NCBI RefSeq assembly: GCF_030936135.1
Contig: NC_082594.1
Span: forward strand, 129,122,668-129,186,667
Length of the DNA: 64,000 nt
Direction of reading: 5' to 3'
From: Gavia stellata
Taxonomy: Eukaryota > Chordata > Aves > Gaviiformes > Gaviidae
This document shows, one piece after another, positions 50,722-63,500 of the stretch. Numbering within the stretch: position 1 is the stretch's first letter; the number at the start of each line of letters is the position of its first letter. The position numbers and the translations under genes are program-made. The notes below the pieces were generated by a model, which did not search any database, was not told the origin of the DNA, and was given only the letters and a program-made list of their open reading frames with translations.

Positions 50722-52423
50722 AATCACAATCACAGGATGGCTGAGGTTGGAAGGGACCTCTAGAGGTCATCTGGTCCAAGCCCCCTGCTCAAGCAGGGCC
50801 ACCTAGAACCAGTTGCCCAAGACCGTGACCAGACAGCTTCTGGATATCTCCAAAGATGGAGACTCCACAGCCTCCCTGGTCAACCTGTGACAGGGCTCAG
50901 TGATCCTCACAGTAAAATAAGGGTTTCCTGATGTTCAGGTGGAATCTCCTGTGTTTCAGTTGTGCCTATTGCTTCTGGTTCTGTTACTGGGCACCACTGG
51001 CTCCATTCTCTTTGCACCCTCCCTTCAACCATTTATACACATTGGGAAGTTCCTCCCTGAGCCTTCTCCAGGCTGCAGTCCCAGTTCTCTCAGCCTTTCC
51101 TCATAGGAGAGATGCTCCAGTCCCTTCAGCATCTTCATGGCCCTTCGCTGGGCTCTCTTCAGTACTGGGGAGACCAGAAATGGACATGGGACTCCAGGTG
51201 TGGCCTCACCAGTGCTGAGTAGAAGGGAAGGATCACCTCCCTCGACCTGCTGGCAATACTGTGCCTAACGTAGCCCAGGATACCACGTGCCTTCTTTGCC
51301 GCAAGGGCGCATTGCTGGCTCACATTCAGCTCGGTGCCACCAGCCCTAGGTGCTTCTCTGACAAGCTGCTTTCCAGCTGGGTGGTCCCCAGTGTGTAATG
51401 ACGCATGGGGCTGTTCCTCCATCTGGACGGCAGCACGACCCTCTGGAGTATCTGCCGCTCTTCGCTATTTGGTGTAGTGTGCAAACTTGCTGAGGGGACA
51501 GTCTGCCCCATCATCTACATCATTAATGAAGATGTTAAACAGGACTGGACCTGGTATTGACCCCTGGGGTGCACCACTAGTTACTGGCCTCCAACTAGAC
51601 TTCATGCCACTGATAACCACCCTTCAGGCCCAGCTGTTCAGTCAATTTTCAATCCACTTCACTCTCTGCTTACCCGGCCCGCATGTCAACAGCTTCTCTA
51701 TGAAGATCTTATGGGAGACAGTGGTCGAAGGCCTTCCTGAAGTCCAGGCAGACAATATCCACTGCTCTCCCCTCGTCTACCAGGCCAGTCACTTCATCGT
51801 AGAAGCTTATCAAATTGGTCAAACATGACTCCCCCTTGGTGAATCCATGCTGACTACTCCTGATGATTTTCTTGTCCTTCACATGCCCGGAAATGGTTAG
51901 CTGCTCCATCACCTTCCGAGGTATCAAGGTGAGGCTGACCAGCCTGTAGTTCCCTGGCTTGTACTTCTTGCCCTTCCTGAAGGCAGTAATGACATTTGCT
52001 TTCCTCCAGTCTTCAGGCACTTCTCCCAGTCGCCGTGATCGATCAAAGATTATCGAGAGTGGCCTCGCAATGACATCAGCCAGCTCCCTCAGCACTCATG
52101 GGTGCATTCTGTCGTGGCCCATGGACCTATGTATGTCCGATTTGCTTAAGTATTCCCTGACCTCTTAAGTAATCCTCTTCAACTACGGAAGGGTTCATCT
52201 TCCTTGCTCCAGCCTTTCCTCCTGGTCTCTAGAACCTGGGATTCTTGAATCCCAGTCTTGCTAGTAAACACTGAGGCAAAGGCGGCAGTCGGTAGCTCAG
52301 CCTTTTCCATGTCCTGCGTAACCAAGTCCCCCATCCCACTGAGCAACAGGCCCACATTTTCCCTTGTCTTCCTTTTGTTACCTATGTACTTACAGAAGCC
52401 CTTCTTGTCATCTTTGATATCCC
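50722..52423 (-). mobile_element. CR1 LINE fragment, about 1.7 kb, in the B4GALT4 5' intron
   Basis: It begins on plus with the reversed CR1 3' region (CACAGGATGGCTGAGGTTGG, then AAGGGACCTCTAGAGGTCAT). It extends into the reverse-transcriptase region of ORF2. On the minus strand at 52095-51709 a piece of the RT domain is readable, with motifs PEDWRKANV, YRLVSLTLIPRKVMEQL, QHGFTKGESCLTNL and DFRKAFD. Beyond that the frame is broken and the catalytic core downstream is scattered over different frames. It is the least decayed CR1 in the window but not functional. Confidence 0.93.
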
Positions 52424-55400
52424 TAAATTATGGCTGATATATTGGTTGGGGGGTGAAAAAAGACCACCCAGTCAGACATGAAACATGTGCAAACAATAAT
52501 TCAATCAAAAATTCAATACTAAACAATTCTTGCTATAAACAATAATCCCCAAGATGCTGGAAATGTGGTTCTTCCTTCTTCTGTCCTTTGTAACTCAATG
52601 TGGCTATCCCTCAAATACAGGTGGGAAAACGTCTGTGGTGCAGCTAAACTTTTCTCATAGCTCTCAAACCTGTCTCTAGCTAGATCTGACCTTCATCAAA
52701 GGTACCAAGAAACTTTCAGAGGAACATGGAGTGCAACTCTTCTTGTGAAATAAATTCTCAGTGAAGCATAACCAAACCTAGTTTAGAAAGTTACAGATGA
52801 CTACAAGGGCACAGCACTTCGTGCCACAAAGTTAAAAACACCACAGTACACATTTCAAAATCCATGACAAAAAATTAAACAGAAAAAAACATAGTTATCC
52901 AAATATGATGTCAGCCAGAATTCTAAAATCAATGAAAAATGAGAAAGGTCTCCACCTGTATGTAGACATACTCATATCTAGACAGATACTACAAACACAT
53001 TTCTAAATATATCCATGATCATATTGAGGCACATAAATACTGCATGATCTGTATTCCCCAACATCGTATCTGTACTGATAACTGTCCCTGTGCTCTGCAG
53101 CTTGTCTGCCAACTCAAGCTCTGTAGCCTGCTACGTCTTTTGAAACATATGCCAAACCCCACTTGTTTGCTCCAAGGTTCCTAGCACTGTTCAGAATAGG
53201 CTACCTGCAGGAGCTGATCAGAAATGCAGTGCTGTAAGACTCACCCCAGGAACAGGTGGGTTCAGTTCTGATCCTTGAGCCTGTTGGCATGAACACAAAG
53301 CCTTAACTTTCTCTCCATCCAGGCAGCCCAAAATAGTAAGCAAGGTTCCAGTGTGGACAAGACTTCTTCCTAAGCAAACTAGAAAGAACAGAGCCACCCA
53401 TTTTCATTCAGGGTTTTCCCCAACAGAAATATGCATGCACTGGAGTCCAACAGGCTGTGCAAGCACAGAGCAAGTGAGCAACATATGTGCAAGCTGGTTC
53501 CCCGTGCAAGGGCTGCAAAGTCAAGCTACCCATATGCAGTGGGCATTTGCCTAGCAGCCTGATTGAAGCCACTAGCATTACCAAGCTCGGAGATACCCAG
53601 AAATTCTAGACTAAAGGCTGTTCCTTTTTCATCTAGGTAAAATTCCTAGGTAGACCAAGACAGTATCAGCAGGAAGATGGATTACTGGTAGCCCTGATCT
53701 AGATATTAGTGAAAGAAAGTAACCTTATAAACAAAATTTGATAGGCAATTGGAGTTGATAAAAACTCATTATTTTTCCAAACACTTCTTTTTCCCTGATA
53801 CATTTTTAGACAAAAATTGTTGTTATAACTATGCTAAAGCCTAGAGTCACATGATTACTTACCAAAAAAGTTATGCTTAGCAGTATAAATAATCAGTGAG
53901 AACATACTTTCTGCCTAAATTTTATTCTTCATGTGTTTGTATTTAAAATAATTCACCCTGTATGGAACATCTGCAGAACAGCTCCAGAGAGATACTTTCA
54001 TGTGTTGCATGGAAAATCAATTTTTAATTTACACAAACTAACTTACTGACTCTACCTGTTTCACACTGTCCAGCAAGGACAGGTCTCCTATCATGCAAGA
54101 TTTTCCAGAAGCCCTTGCAACCTCCTCAAGCTCACACACAAATTCACAGATTGCAGAACAAATTCAGCAGCAAAAAGAACTAACTTCAATCTAACTTTAA
54201 AAACCCTCATAAGTTCAAGCAGGAAATGAAGCATGAAAGAGTTCCTTAGGACTGCATTTATCAGCTCTGTACTAGGCAGACTATTACTTAGTATTTTATC
54301 TAGGCCAAAGTCAAAAGCAGCAATAGGTTAGCTCTGGGACTATGATGAAGCATTATAGCAAACTTCTTCATTAAAACTTCCAAGAAAGAATCAAATTCTT
54401 TACAATTGACAAGGCAGAAAGATCACTGTACAGCATCAGCTTTTCTATGCAAGACAGTTCAAGTCCTCAAGTTTTACAAGAGTCTAAACCTGCTCCTTTC
54501 ACAGGCATTTCCTTCTTTTCAGGAGATTAGTAGGGCATTAAGCTAATAGTTTTTAACACCTCTTTTATACACCACTTACAATCTTATTACCTCTTCCTAT
54601 TAAAAAAACCACCAACTGCACTGAGAAATTATGAAATCATGAGCTATGTAAAAAAACAAACAAAAAAAACCCCAAAAGAAACCCAATCGTCAGACAAACA
54701 CCCCTTCCACCCCACTTCCCACCTCTCAGGATTTCAAGCCAAATGAAGCAAGGGCATTAAACCACTCACTGCCGCTGCCACATCCCTTCTTCCTGTGGAG
54801 CAGTCACTCCAAGAAGTATGGAGAGCGCTACACAAACAGCTGACACATTTCATCCAGGAAACCCCACACCATAAAGAGACCTCTGTTACCTCTCACATGC
54901 TGCAGGGAAGAGTCAGCTCAAAACTCGCAGGATGACTAGAAAAAAAAAAGAGCCAAAGACCCAACACGTCCCGCTTTTCCCCAGCCCTAAGAGGCTCCCT
55001 AGTGCCGTCCCACACGCTCCTCCCTCGGCTTACGTCCCAGCCCAGGATGGCAGACAGCCTCTCTCCTTTCCTCCCAGCACAGCAGAACCAGCATGGGGGC
55101 ACTCAGGCATACCTTGACCGAGAATTGTACCAGAAGCAATACTGCATACAAATAATTACTATAACAAACCAGCTGATTAGAAACAAAGGCTCAAGCCTTT
55201 GCTCCTAAAAGGAAACCACAATTTCTGTTGGAGCCTGTTTGGTATCCGCTCCATTTGGAGATTTGTAATGTTAGAGATGCCATTCTTACATAGCTCAAGC
55301 TGCCCACCCTCTTGTCATACCTGTGGAGAAGTCCAGGTGCTCCCACTGTACTTCCTCTCCGTTATCACCCAGGCATACCTGCTGATGACAGTGCCAGCAC

Positions 55401-57164
55401 GGACAGAAGTGTATACTTCATGCAAGGGTGTTTCAACCATCCTGGCTTACTGACCAGTCTTTTCACAAAGGTAACTTCGAATAATAAGGTTGTCCCTCAC
55501 TGGTGCTTTTTCCCCCACTCTGCCCCGTAACACTCCGCTAGCAATCTCACAGAATCAGCAGGAGGGGAACAACGGAGGTGTCTCTTTGCCACCCTGCCCA
55601 TCTGGGGCTCTCCCAGGCGACCAGGGCAGCAGCACCACAACATGAGCTGTGCTGGCCAAGCTCCGGTCCAGCACACAGCTCCCAGGAAGAGTTTTGCTGC
55701 CAACCTACCTAAGCCTCCTCCCTACCTGCTACATATTAAGCTGACAATCATACTTCCTTCAGTAGAGTTGCACCTACATTAGAGGAATTTATAAGCGCAC
55801 CTATGTCAGGTAAGGGGTGGGATTTTCTCACGCTTCCCGTCAACATACAGGTAATGACAAAACATATAGAAAGGGTGAGACCTGAGTACACACGGGGTAC
55901 AGGGCTAAGGTGGATTGTATTAGAGGTGGGGACAAAAAGGACAGGTACAGGAGATTAACACTTGTCATGAGGCTGTAACTCAAACCTGTTTGAATTCTTT
56001 GTGCAAGACATACATTCCAAGCAGGTACATATTTCAAAGCTTCCCCAGTAAGCTTCCTCTGTGCCACAAAAGTCTTACTTATTATCAGGACTGCACAAGA
56101 ATTTTGGGGAAAAACTTCCTTGTTTCAGACACTTAGTAGTGTGGAAAAAAAAACTTTCAACTGGTCAGCCACATAAAGTCAGACCAGCCTGGATCTCGAC
56201 TGGCACTGTCTCACCTTCCTCTCCGCCCCAGTCCCCAAACTATACTTTCTCTGCCCCAGCTCTCATAAAAATACGGGGTCAGCCGGAGCAGGAGGCAAGT
56301 AGTATTTCTAGCAACCTTCTGTGATCCTCTGTCTACCCTTCCCACTGAAGAATGTCAGAAGACCTGGTATGACTACCTGCAGAAAAATAGCAGCTCAGCT
56401 TTCAGTTCAAAGGAATGGTTATTTTAGGAGGATGATAATACACATTTCCAGGCAATAACTGGTAACATTGTACAAACTGCCTGGAACCAGACAATTTCAA
56501 AGAGGAAAGGTATGAGTTAAAAAGAAACAGACCAAGGTGCATTTGTGGGGCCTGATTAGAGTAACAGCCACTGCCAGATAAAACATTCCAGTTGTGTTGA
56601 GAATACAAACAGATGTGCTGTTTCCACACTCTTTTCTTGCTATTTATTACTTGATAACTGCTTGATACTCAATGTAAAAGAACAAAAGTACTGGCAGCTC
56701 CAGGTCCCTGAATTACAAACCAAAAAAGATAAAGAATACATAATACACCAGGAAATAACCTAGATATTTAGCTTACATAACTTATTGTCTCCATGCGTGT
56801 GGGCATCACGGAAGAAGTGATTGCGACAGACGTAAATAAGGAAAGGCCTGGCAGGCAAATACAATAAATCTATTTCATACAAAAGGAACATCACAGCAGA
56901 AAAGCACTGAAAGAGGACTCTCCATACATCTTTAACTCTGACGTGCAGGACAGAGAAGAAAATAGGAGCGTCTCTCACCTATCCCTAACAGGGATGCCAT
57001 TGTTCTTCCACCCAACGCTACCCCAACCGAGGGGTGCTATTCCTGTGTTCCAACCTGCTTTGGTTTATGCTCAAAGAGCTGAACAACTTGCTCCACAGGG
57101 AATGCACTGGACAAAAGCAGCAGTATCTGAGCGCTGGTATGCGTGAAGTCTATTGCCCTTTCAA

Positions 57165-58091
57165 TGTGTGTCACAGATTTTCTGGCTGCCAGACACCCAC
57201 CCAGCCACTTCCTCACTTCCGCCCTCCCCAACAGGACTGGGGGAGACAATAAGATGAAAAAGTTCATGGGTCGAGATAAAGACAGGGAGAGAACTTATCA
57301 ATTACTGTCACAGACAAGACAGACTCGACTAGGGAAAAGTAACTTATTGTCATTTAAAAATAGAGTAGGATGGTGAGAAACAAAAATTACAACACTTTCT
57401 CTCCAGTCCTTCCCAGGCTCAACTTCACTCCTTCATTCCCACCTCCACTACTCCCCACCCCACAACAGTGCAGGGTGATGGGGAATGGAGGTCAGTTCAT
57501 ACCAGTTCCTCTCTACCACTCCTTCCTCCTCACATTTTTCCCCTGCTCCAGTGTGGACCCTTCCCATGGGGCACAGTCCTTCACTAACTGCTCCAGCACA
57601 GGTCCCTGCCACAGGCCACAGTTCCTGCCAGAAAATCTGCTCCTGCGTGGACTCCTCTCCACAGGCTGCAGTCCCCACCAGGAGCCTGCTCCGGCATGGG
57701 CTCTCCACCGGCTGCAGCTTCCTTCGCGGCATGTCCATCTGCTGTGGCATGGAGCCCTCCACAGGCTGCACGGTGGGTATCTGCTCTGCACCAGGAGTGC
57801 CTCCTCGCCTCCTCCTTCTGACCTTGGTGTTCACAGAGCTGTTTCTCACTTTTTTTTTCCTCACTCACTCTCTCCTCACTCCTCTCTCAGAGCTGCTGTG
57901 CAGCATTTTGCCCTTTCTTAAATACGTTTTCCTCAAGGCACCACCAGCTCAGCTGATGGGCTCAGCCTTGGCCAGTGGTGGGTCTTTTTTGGGGCTGGCT
58001 AGAAGTGGCTGTGTTCAGCACGGGTGCAGCCCCAGCCTCTTCTCACAGAGGCCACCCCTGCACCACCACCTTGCCACCTGCACCCGATACA
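57165..58091 (+). mobile_element. Long variant of the same LTR family, with internal tandem units
   Basis: The 5' part (TGTGTCACAGATTTTCTGGC, then ATGGGTCGAGATAAAGACAG) aligns with the LTR at 6972, and the end CCCGATACA resembles CCCAATACA. Between about 57545 and 57790 there are several imperfect units of roughly 40-60 bp built on CTGCTCC..GCATGG..CTCTCCACAGGCTGCAG. Long open frames here (for example 57370-57921) are by-products of that repetition. The exact ends are uncertain and no clean target-site duplication was found. Confidence 0.75.
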
Positions 58092-61000
58092 GCATTTCAT
58101 TAGCTGAAGTGCAATACTGACTTAAAAGTGGTTTAGAAGACCCAACGCATTGCTTGAGATGTATGGCTTCTTAACGATTACTCATATCTATTTACTCAGA
58201 ATGTGTGTCATTTTCTGACTGCTAGTACACCCAGGTGACAGAGTCCTCTCTACTCTGTACTTCCAGCCACAGCATGTACCTGTGTGCTTTGCTGTCCTCT
58301 ACTGATGTTCAGAATAATAACTACACACTTCTACCACCTCAGATTAACCAACTGACACTGTTCATCTAGACAGTCATTGCTACATGGCATAACTATTCTG
58401 CCATAACTATGCAAACCTATCTTCAGGTGGACAAACTTGAGGCAACAATTTCACCAATGCAGAAGAAATTCCAGTTGACATTTTCACTTAATACGGGGCG
58501 CTAGAGGAATCTTGGCTTTAGCATTACTCTTGTTCCAGTGCTTTACATCTATATTAGATAGTGGATATACAGCTGCTTTTAACATTTCCAGACAATTTGG
58601 TAAGCAAGCAGCAGACATTTTTATATAGTCATGTTTCACTTATAAAAGAGAGGCCCAACTCTTGGCAAATACTCAGTGCCTAAAACATCACATTAAGATT
58701 TCTGAGATTACCAAAGGAAAAGTTCATGCTTTCTTTACTAAAGAAGTACAGAGCCTTTGCTGCAAATGGCCCAACATCATTACCAAGCACAGGCCAATTG
58801 AGCAGGCCCTACTCCAATACTCCAGTTCAGTTTTCACTTTCCTAGGATGTAACAAACTCTGATTTTATGCTAGGAAATGCAATCTAACATCTCCAGGCCA
58901 AGGAGCACACTTATGAATGGCCTCTCTTGTTACACAGCTACAGCTGAGCCACTGACCTCACTGTAAAAGACACAGCACTGTCAGACTGAGTGCAGTTAAA
59001 GAGATGGAGCAAGGCATTCAGCAAACAGTATTGGCACACCCTGAAACTACCTAACTGCTTATCACGGAAATATCTTTTTAAAAAATACAGCACAATTTAA
59101 AAACACCTTCCCCCCAAGGTTATTGGAATAGCCTGAAAACGCACATGGTAAAACAGATTTCTGAACACAGGAATCTCATGTATAACAGAAAGCTAAGGTC
59201 GTGATTCAACTCAGCAATACCCTATCTTTTTCTGGCAGCTGCTGCCTTGCTCGAGTGGTATCAGTCAGTATGGCTGCCAGATGTCAGAGACCTTGCCACT
59301 TTCAAAAAAAAAACCAAACAAAACACGCAACCACAAAACTCAACACATTTCTAGCCAAATTCCTCACTCACCTCTCTCCTGCACAAAAGATTACACCTGA
59401 GAAAAACATTATACTAAAACAGTGCACATTCTTATTTCAGCTTTAAGTGCTTCACAACATGTTTTTTAAACCGAAGTGTTAACCACAGATAGCTAAAGCA
59501 ATACCGGACAGAAGTTCATGTGAGAAGTACAGACCTGTGGCTACTTAACACATTTATAGTTTTCAGTTTACAAGTATCTGCGAACAAAGCTGTAAAAAAA
59601 TGAAAACTAATAAAGTTGTCCACGTATTATGAATGCATAACTAAGAACAGAATCCCATTATTTGTTTCTTATGGAGGTACTTCGGCATGAGAACTGCACC
59701 AAAGACATTCCAGTTGAAGCTTCCTTAGGCATAAACAGATTTTACTTTTTACTTTTTTATTTTTGCTGTCTTATCTCAGTAAAGATCACAAATTGTCAGT
59801 GCCCACTGCAAAGGCAGCTATCAAGAAACTGTGTAGATGGCATGACTTTGTTAAGCTATTAAATGTGCAGGACCTTTTCCATGTTAGAACACAATTTAGA
59901 TCCATGCTGATTTTCAACCCATCTGCAGCTGGACTTTTATGCAGGAGAAAAGTTTCAAACATATAATTTAAGAGCTCTGACTCACATCCTTTGAAAGTGT
60001 TATGGCCTAGAACAGCATTTGACAGAATTCAAAACTGTTCCAGCAATTCTAGTTCAACCTAGCAACAAGCAATTTTAATCAAATGCTTGTGGAAGTAATT
60101 CTAAAAACATACCCCCCCACAGAATGAGGATACTATTAAACCTTTTGGACGAGCAGGTCAGTAAAATTTCAGGTAGTGGGAGATGGCATATCACTCTTCC
60201 TCCCACTCAGTTACTCATCTCTTTTCCCCATCTCACCAGATATTGCTGGGGAGTCTGGAGGACTAAGGGCAAGATGTGATGTGGACTCCTCCTCTCCTAC
60301 TCCCTCAGGGTTAAAGAGCTCCTGTCCCTCTACACTCCTCCTCCTCACCCAAGCAGCAGCCAGGCTCTAGCTCTTTCCAGGGACAAGACAGAAGGTCAAG
60401 GGGGATGATACTTAACTCAGACGCAGTGTAGGGGAAAGTGGCTCCTTTCCGACCCTTCACTTCTCCTTTCTGTGGAGGTATTACCCCTGCCCATCTCACT
60501 GATGAATGGAAGTAGCTGCAAGAGTTCAGAAGTCAACTACAGGACTGAAGACTGAGGGGGACACAAGATTAGTGCTGCAGATGCTCCAGCAACATCAGAT
60601 CCTAAAATTTTGCTATTATTTATAACTGCGTACATTTACAATCATCATGATATGAGTTTAAAAGGATTACCTGAATTATAACGCATGATAACTTTATCCC
60701 ACAACTCACTGCCTGACAAATAAATACTACCCAGTTGTTGCTCTCAGCAGCAGCACTGCATATATGCTAAAAAAGTATTTAAGGATACCAAGATGACACA
60801 ATCATAGCTGTAAGGCATGTTACTTATAAGTATGCCAAAGCACTTCCAACAGGGAAAAAAAAAAAAAAGAGGCACAATACTTATAAAAATCCCCTAAATA
60901 TGCCAAAACTACAAAGAAAAGAGTGATGGAAGTTCTTTCCCACTGTTTTACAAAACTTTCAAGCTCCCATTTATACACAGCACAAAGCACACAGCCTCTG

Positions 61001-62799
61001 GAGCAAAAAACAGCTAGCCCAGCTGCACACCTGCTGGGTGACTTTTGGACAGCATATTTGCCTGAACAAACACATTTTTAACTGAACTCTTGCATCAAGC
61101 CAGGCAGTCATTTGACCACTCTTCAGAATCTCCAGGCACACCATCTTCAAACTACTAAAACCCAAGTTCACCAAACTCATTCATGCAACTTAGATTTAGG
61201 AGCATATCACAAAAGACAGAAATCAAGCACCCCTCAACTTCTTCTCTTTTAAACAATATGTAGGAAAAAATAGAACGTGGCAACTCAAACCAGAGAGAAA
61301 AAGAAAAATCCAAGCCTTCCGAAGTTGAAGTAACATATTTCTTGCTTCTAACTGAAAAGTATTTGTGAAAATGAAATACAGCTGTTACAAAAATGACAAG
61401 GAAATACTTACATAAATCAAAACCAAGATCCAGCATACTTAAAGAAAGTCTTTATCACAAAAGCTCATTTACAGTAACAGTATCTTGGATGAAAGGTGAT
61501 ATACTTCACAGTGTTAAAGAAAAGTTCATGAAACATTATCTATGTTGAACAGTGACAGAGAATTATACAAAACGCCAAAGCTGTGCTTTTCAGTATTCTA
61601 AACCTAATCAGAGTATTTGTAATAAACAACAGAAGACTTACAGAATCATCACTGCATTGCAGAGCAAAAAAATCTTTAGAGAAAGAGCATCTTAAATAAC
61701 TGCCAACTTTACTGATAAAAAATGTAAATATTTAAAGAATGTGAACAGATCCTGAAGTTTATTTCTTTGGGTTTTTTAATGTTAACCATCTCAATGACAT
61801 CAAACTTTCACCTTCCTTTAATCTTCTTTGGTGAAAACTGAGCACTGCTAAATTGACTCAGCTGTCCCTTGGGAACTTCCACAGCTGTTAAGTGAAAGGG
61901 TGGAAAGAATGTTAAATCCACAAGAGGTCTTCATTGTTCACTCTGAGACAAGCAGGTATTGGTAAGAAATTGAATATCTGTATTCTCTTTTTTGACTATT
62001 ACTACCATAGTGCCATGAAAATCTTAAGTCTACAAGGTTTCTAATCATACCAGAGCTATACTTTAAAAGTGTTTGCATTATGACTCAGAAATCAAACCTT
62101 CTCAAATACTCCCGCTAGGAGCCCCACTTCTGCTTTCGCTCACGACCGGCAAACACATTTCCATCATCGCTAGCCCACCCGGGGCATTTTTGTCAAATGA
62201 GGGCTCCCATGAACCTGTGCAAGTCTTCACTCAAGCCCTCTGATTACTTTTCTGGCCCCTCCAAAATAACATCTAAAGCAATGAGTGAAGAAGTTTGTCT
62301 CAGCAGTGAGGAAATTTTAGTGAACTGCATCACTTGCCCGTGCTCTAGCTTCTCCATGTATGAACAGAGAAAAATAATGCCAAGTACTAGATTTACTTTA
62401 CCGCAAAACCGTTCAAAAGCTTTAGTTAAATAAAACCACCAGCGCACTACATCCATCCTCCTGACTTACAGTCTCTGAGCCTGACACAGTAAGCACTTCC
62501 ACCGGGTACATAATTTTTAGATACGTAACTGTTCCCGGTTATATCAGTAACACTACACTGCAAGGGAATTACGTACCAGCTTATGTGCTGGCAGGATCAC
62601 ATCCCCAAGCCCTGCCTTTGACGTCCCTGAGGGATCACTAAGAGGGCCTCCCTGCAGAGGCAGCGGGCTGCCGAGAAGCGATGAGCGCAGGAGGCAGCCA
62701 AAGTTCCCTCCACGCACCAGAGGCTCGAAGTACGAGGCACAATTCCAGCAAACCCCCTCCGCTCTTTCGCTAAGGATTTAAAACTGAAACACCGCCCGG

Positions 62800-63500
62800 A
62801 AATGCGCTGCCCCCACCACTCCTTTGCACCTTTTCACCCCTCCCTCCACAATTTCACCCAGTCCCAACGCCCCGCTCCCTCCCCTACTCCCACTCCCGTC
62901 TCCGCCCGCCGGCCTCGGCGGGGGGGGCAGGCCCGCCCTCACGGCGGGCAGCTCCCCGCCGCGCTCCCACCCCGACTCGTACTCACGGGGCCCGCGCCTG
63001 AGGGCGCCCACGGGCCGGACGCCTCTCACCCCCCGGGCCCGCGCGCCACCCAGCCCGCTCCCGCCGCGGTCGCGCGGCCCCCGGCCAACCGCCGCCCCCG
63101 CGCGCAGGCGCCCTGCCGCACGCGCCCCCCTCCCCTCACGGCCCAGCGCCGCGTGCCGGAGGCGGGGCGCGCGCGCCCGACGGTTGCCGGGGGCCCGCGC
63201 CGCCGCGGCGGCTGAGGGAGCGGGGCGAGGGGCGGGGTGGAGGTGCGGCGGACAGGCCTTCCTTCCCGAAGGGCGCGGGCGGGACGGGCCGCGGCCGGCC
63301 CTTACCTGTCGGCCGCGCTCCGCCGGCAGCGCCGGCGACCCCAGCGCCCGCCGCCGACCATAGAGCGCGAGATAGAGCGGCCGCCTCCCGCCACAGAGAC
63401 CCCCGCCGGAGGGACAGAGCGGCCCCGCGCTGGCGGTCGCTCTCGTGTCCGTCCGCGCCCGCCGCCATGGCAGCTCCTTGGCCTTGCGGGCCAGCCGGCC
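62800..63500 (-). promoter_or_regulatory. CpG island, probable B4GALT4 promoter
   Basis: It is a very C+G- and CpG-rich block, with no TATA box. It contains G/C boxes (GGGGCGGGGTGG near 63228) and an NRF1-like CGCGCAGGCGCC at about 63101. On the minus strand it contains the first convincing donor upstream of the B4GALT4 coding exon. The orientation call rests on that donor and on the absence of a recognisable plus-strand gene to the right. Confidence 0.6.
63306..63480 (-). other. Putative non-coding first exon of B4GALT4
   Basis: The donor CGACAG|GTAAGG at 63306/63305 is a near-perfect consensus. Joined to the acceptor at 44262 it gives a plausible 5'UTR. The exon contains an ATG at 63468 (GCCATGG) opening a frame that would end at a TAG immediately after the junction, a uORF of about 55 codons. 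The transcription start is unknown, so the upstream limit is a guess. It could be the first exon of some other transcript. Confidence 0.42.

Larger units (their letters stand above)
44263..63305 (-). other. Putative 19-kb 5'UTR intron of B4GALT4
   Basis: Apart from the CR1 (50722-52423), the LTR (57165-58091) and simple repeats, this span holds only short open frames without family signal. I searched for a nested gene on both strands and found none. Intermediate non-coding exons could exist and would not be visible to me. Confidence 0.4.

Noticed and set aside
57370-57921. 183-codon plus-strand open frame
   Set aside because: Falls inside an LTR with C/T-rich tandem units; open in several frames because of composition.
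62824-63363. 179-codon Pro/Arg/Ala-rich plus-strand open frame
   Set aside because: CpG-island composition artefact: several frames are open at once, with stop codons rare at this G+C content.
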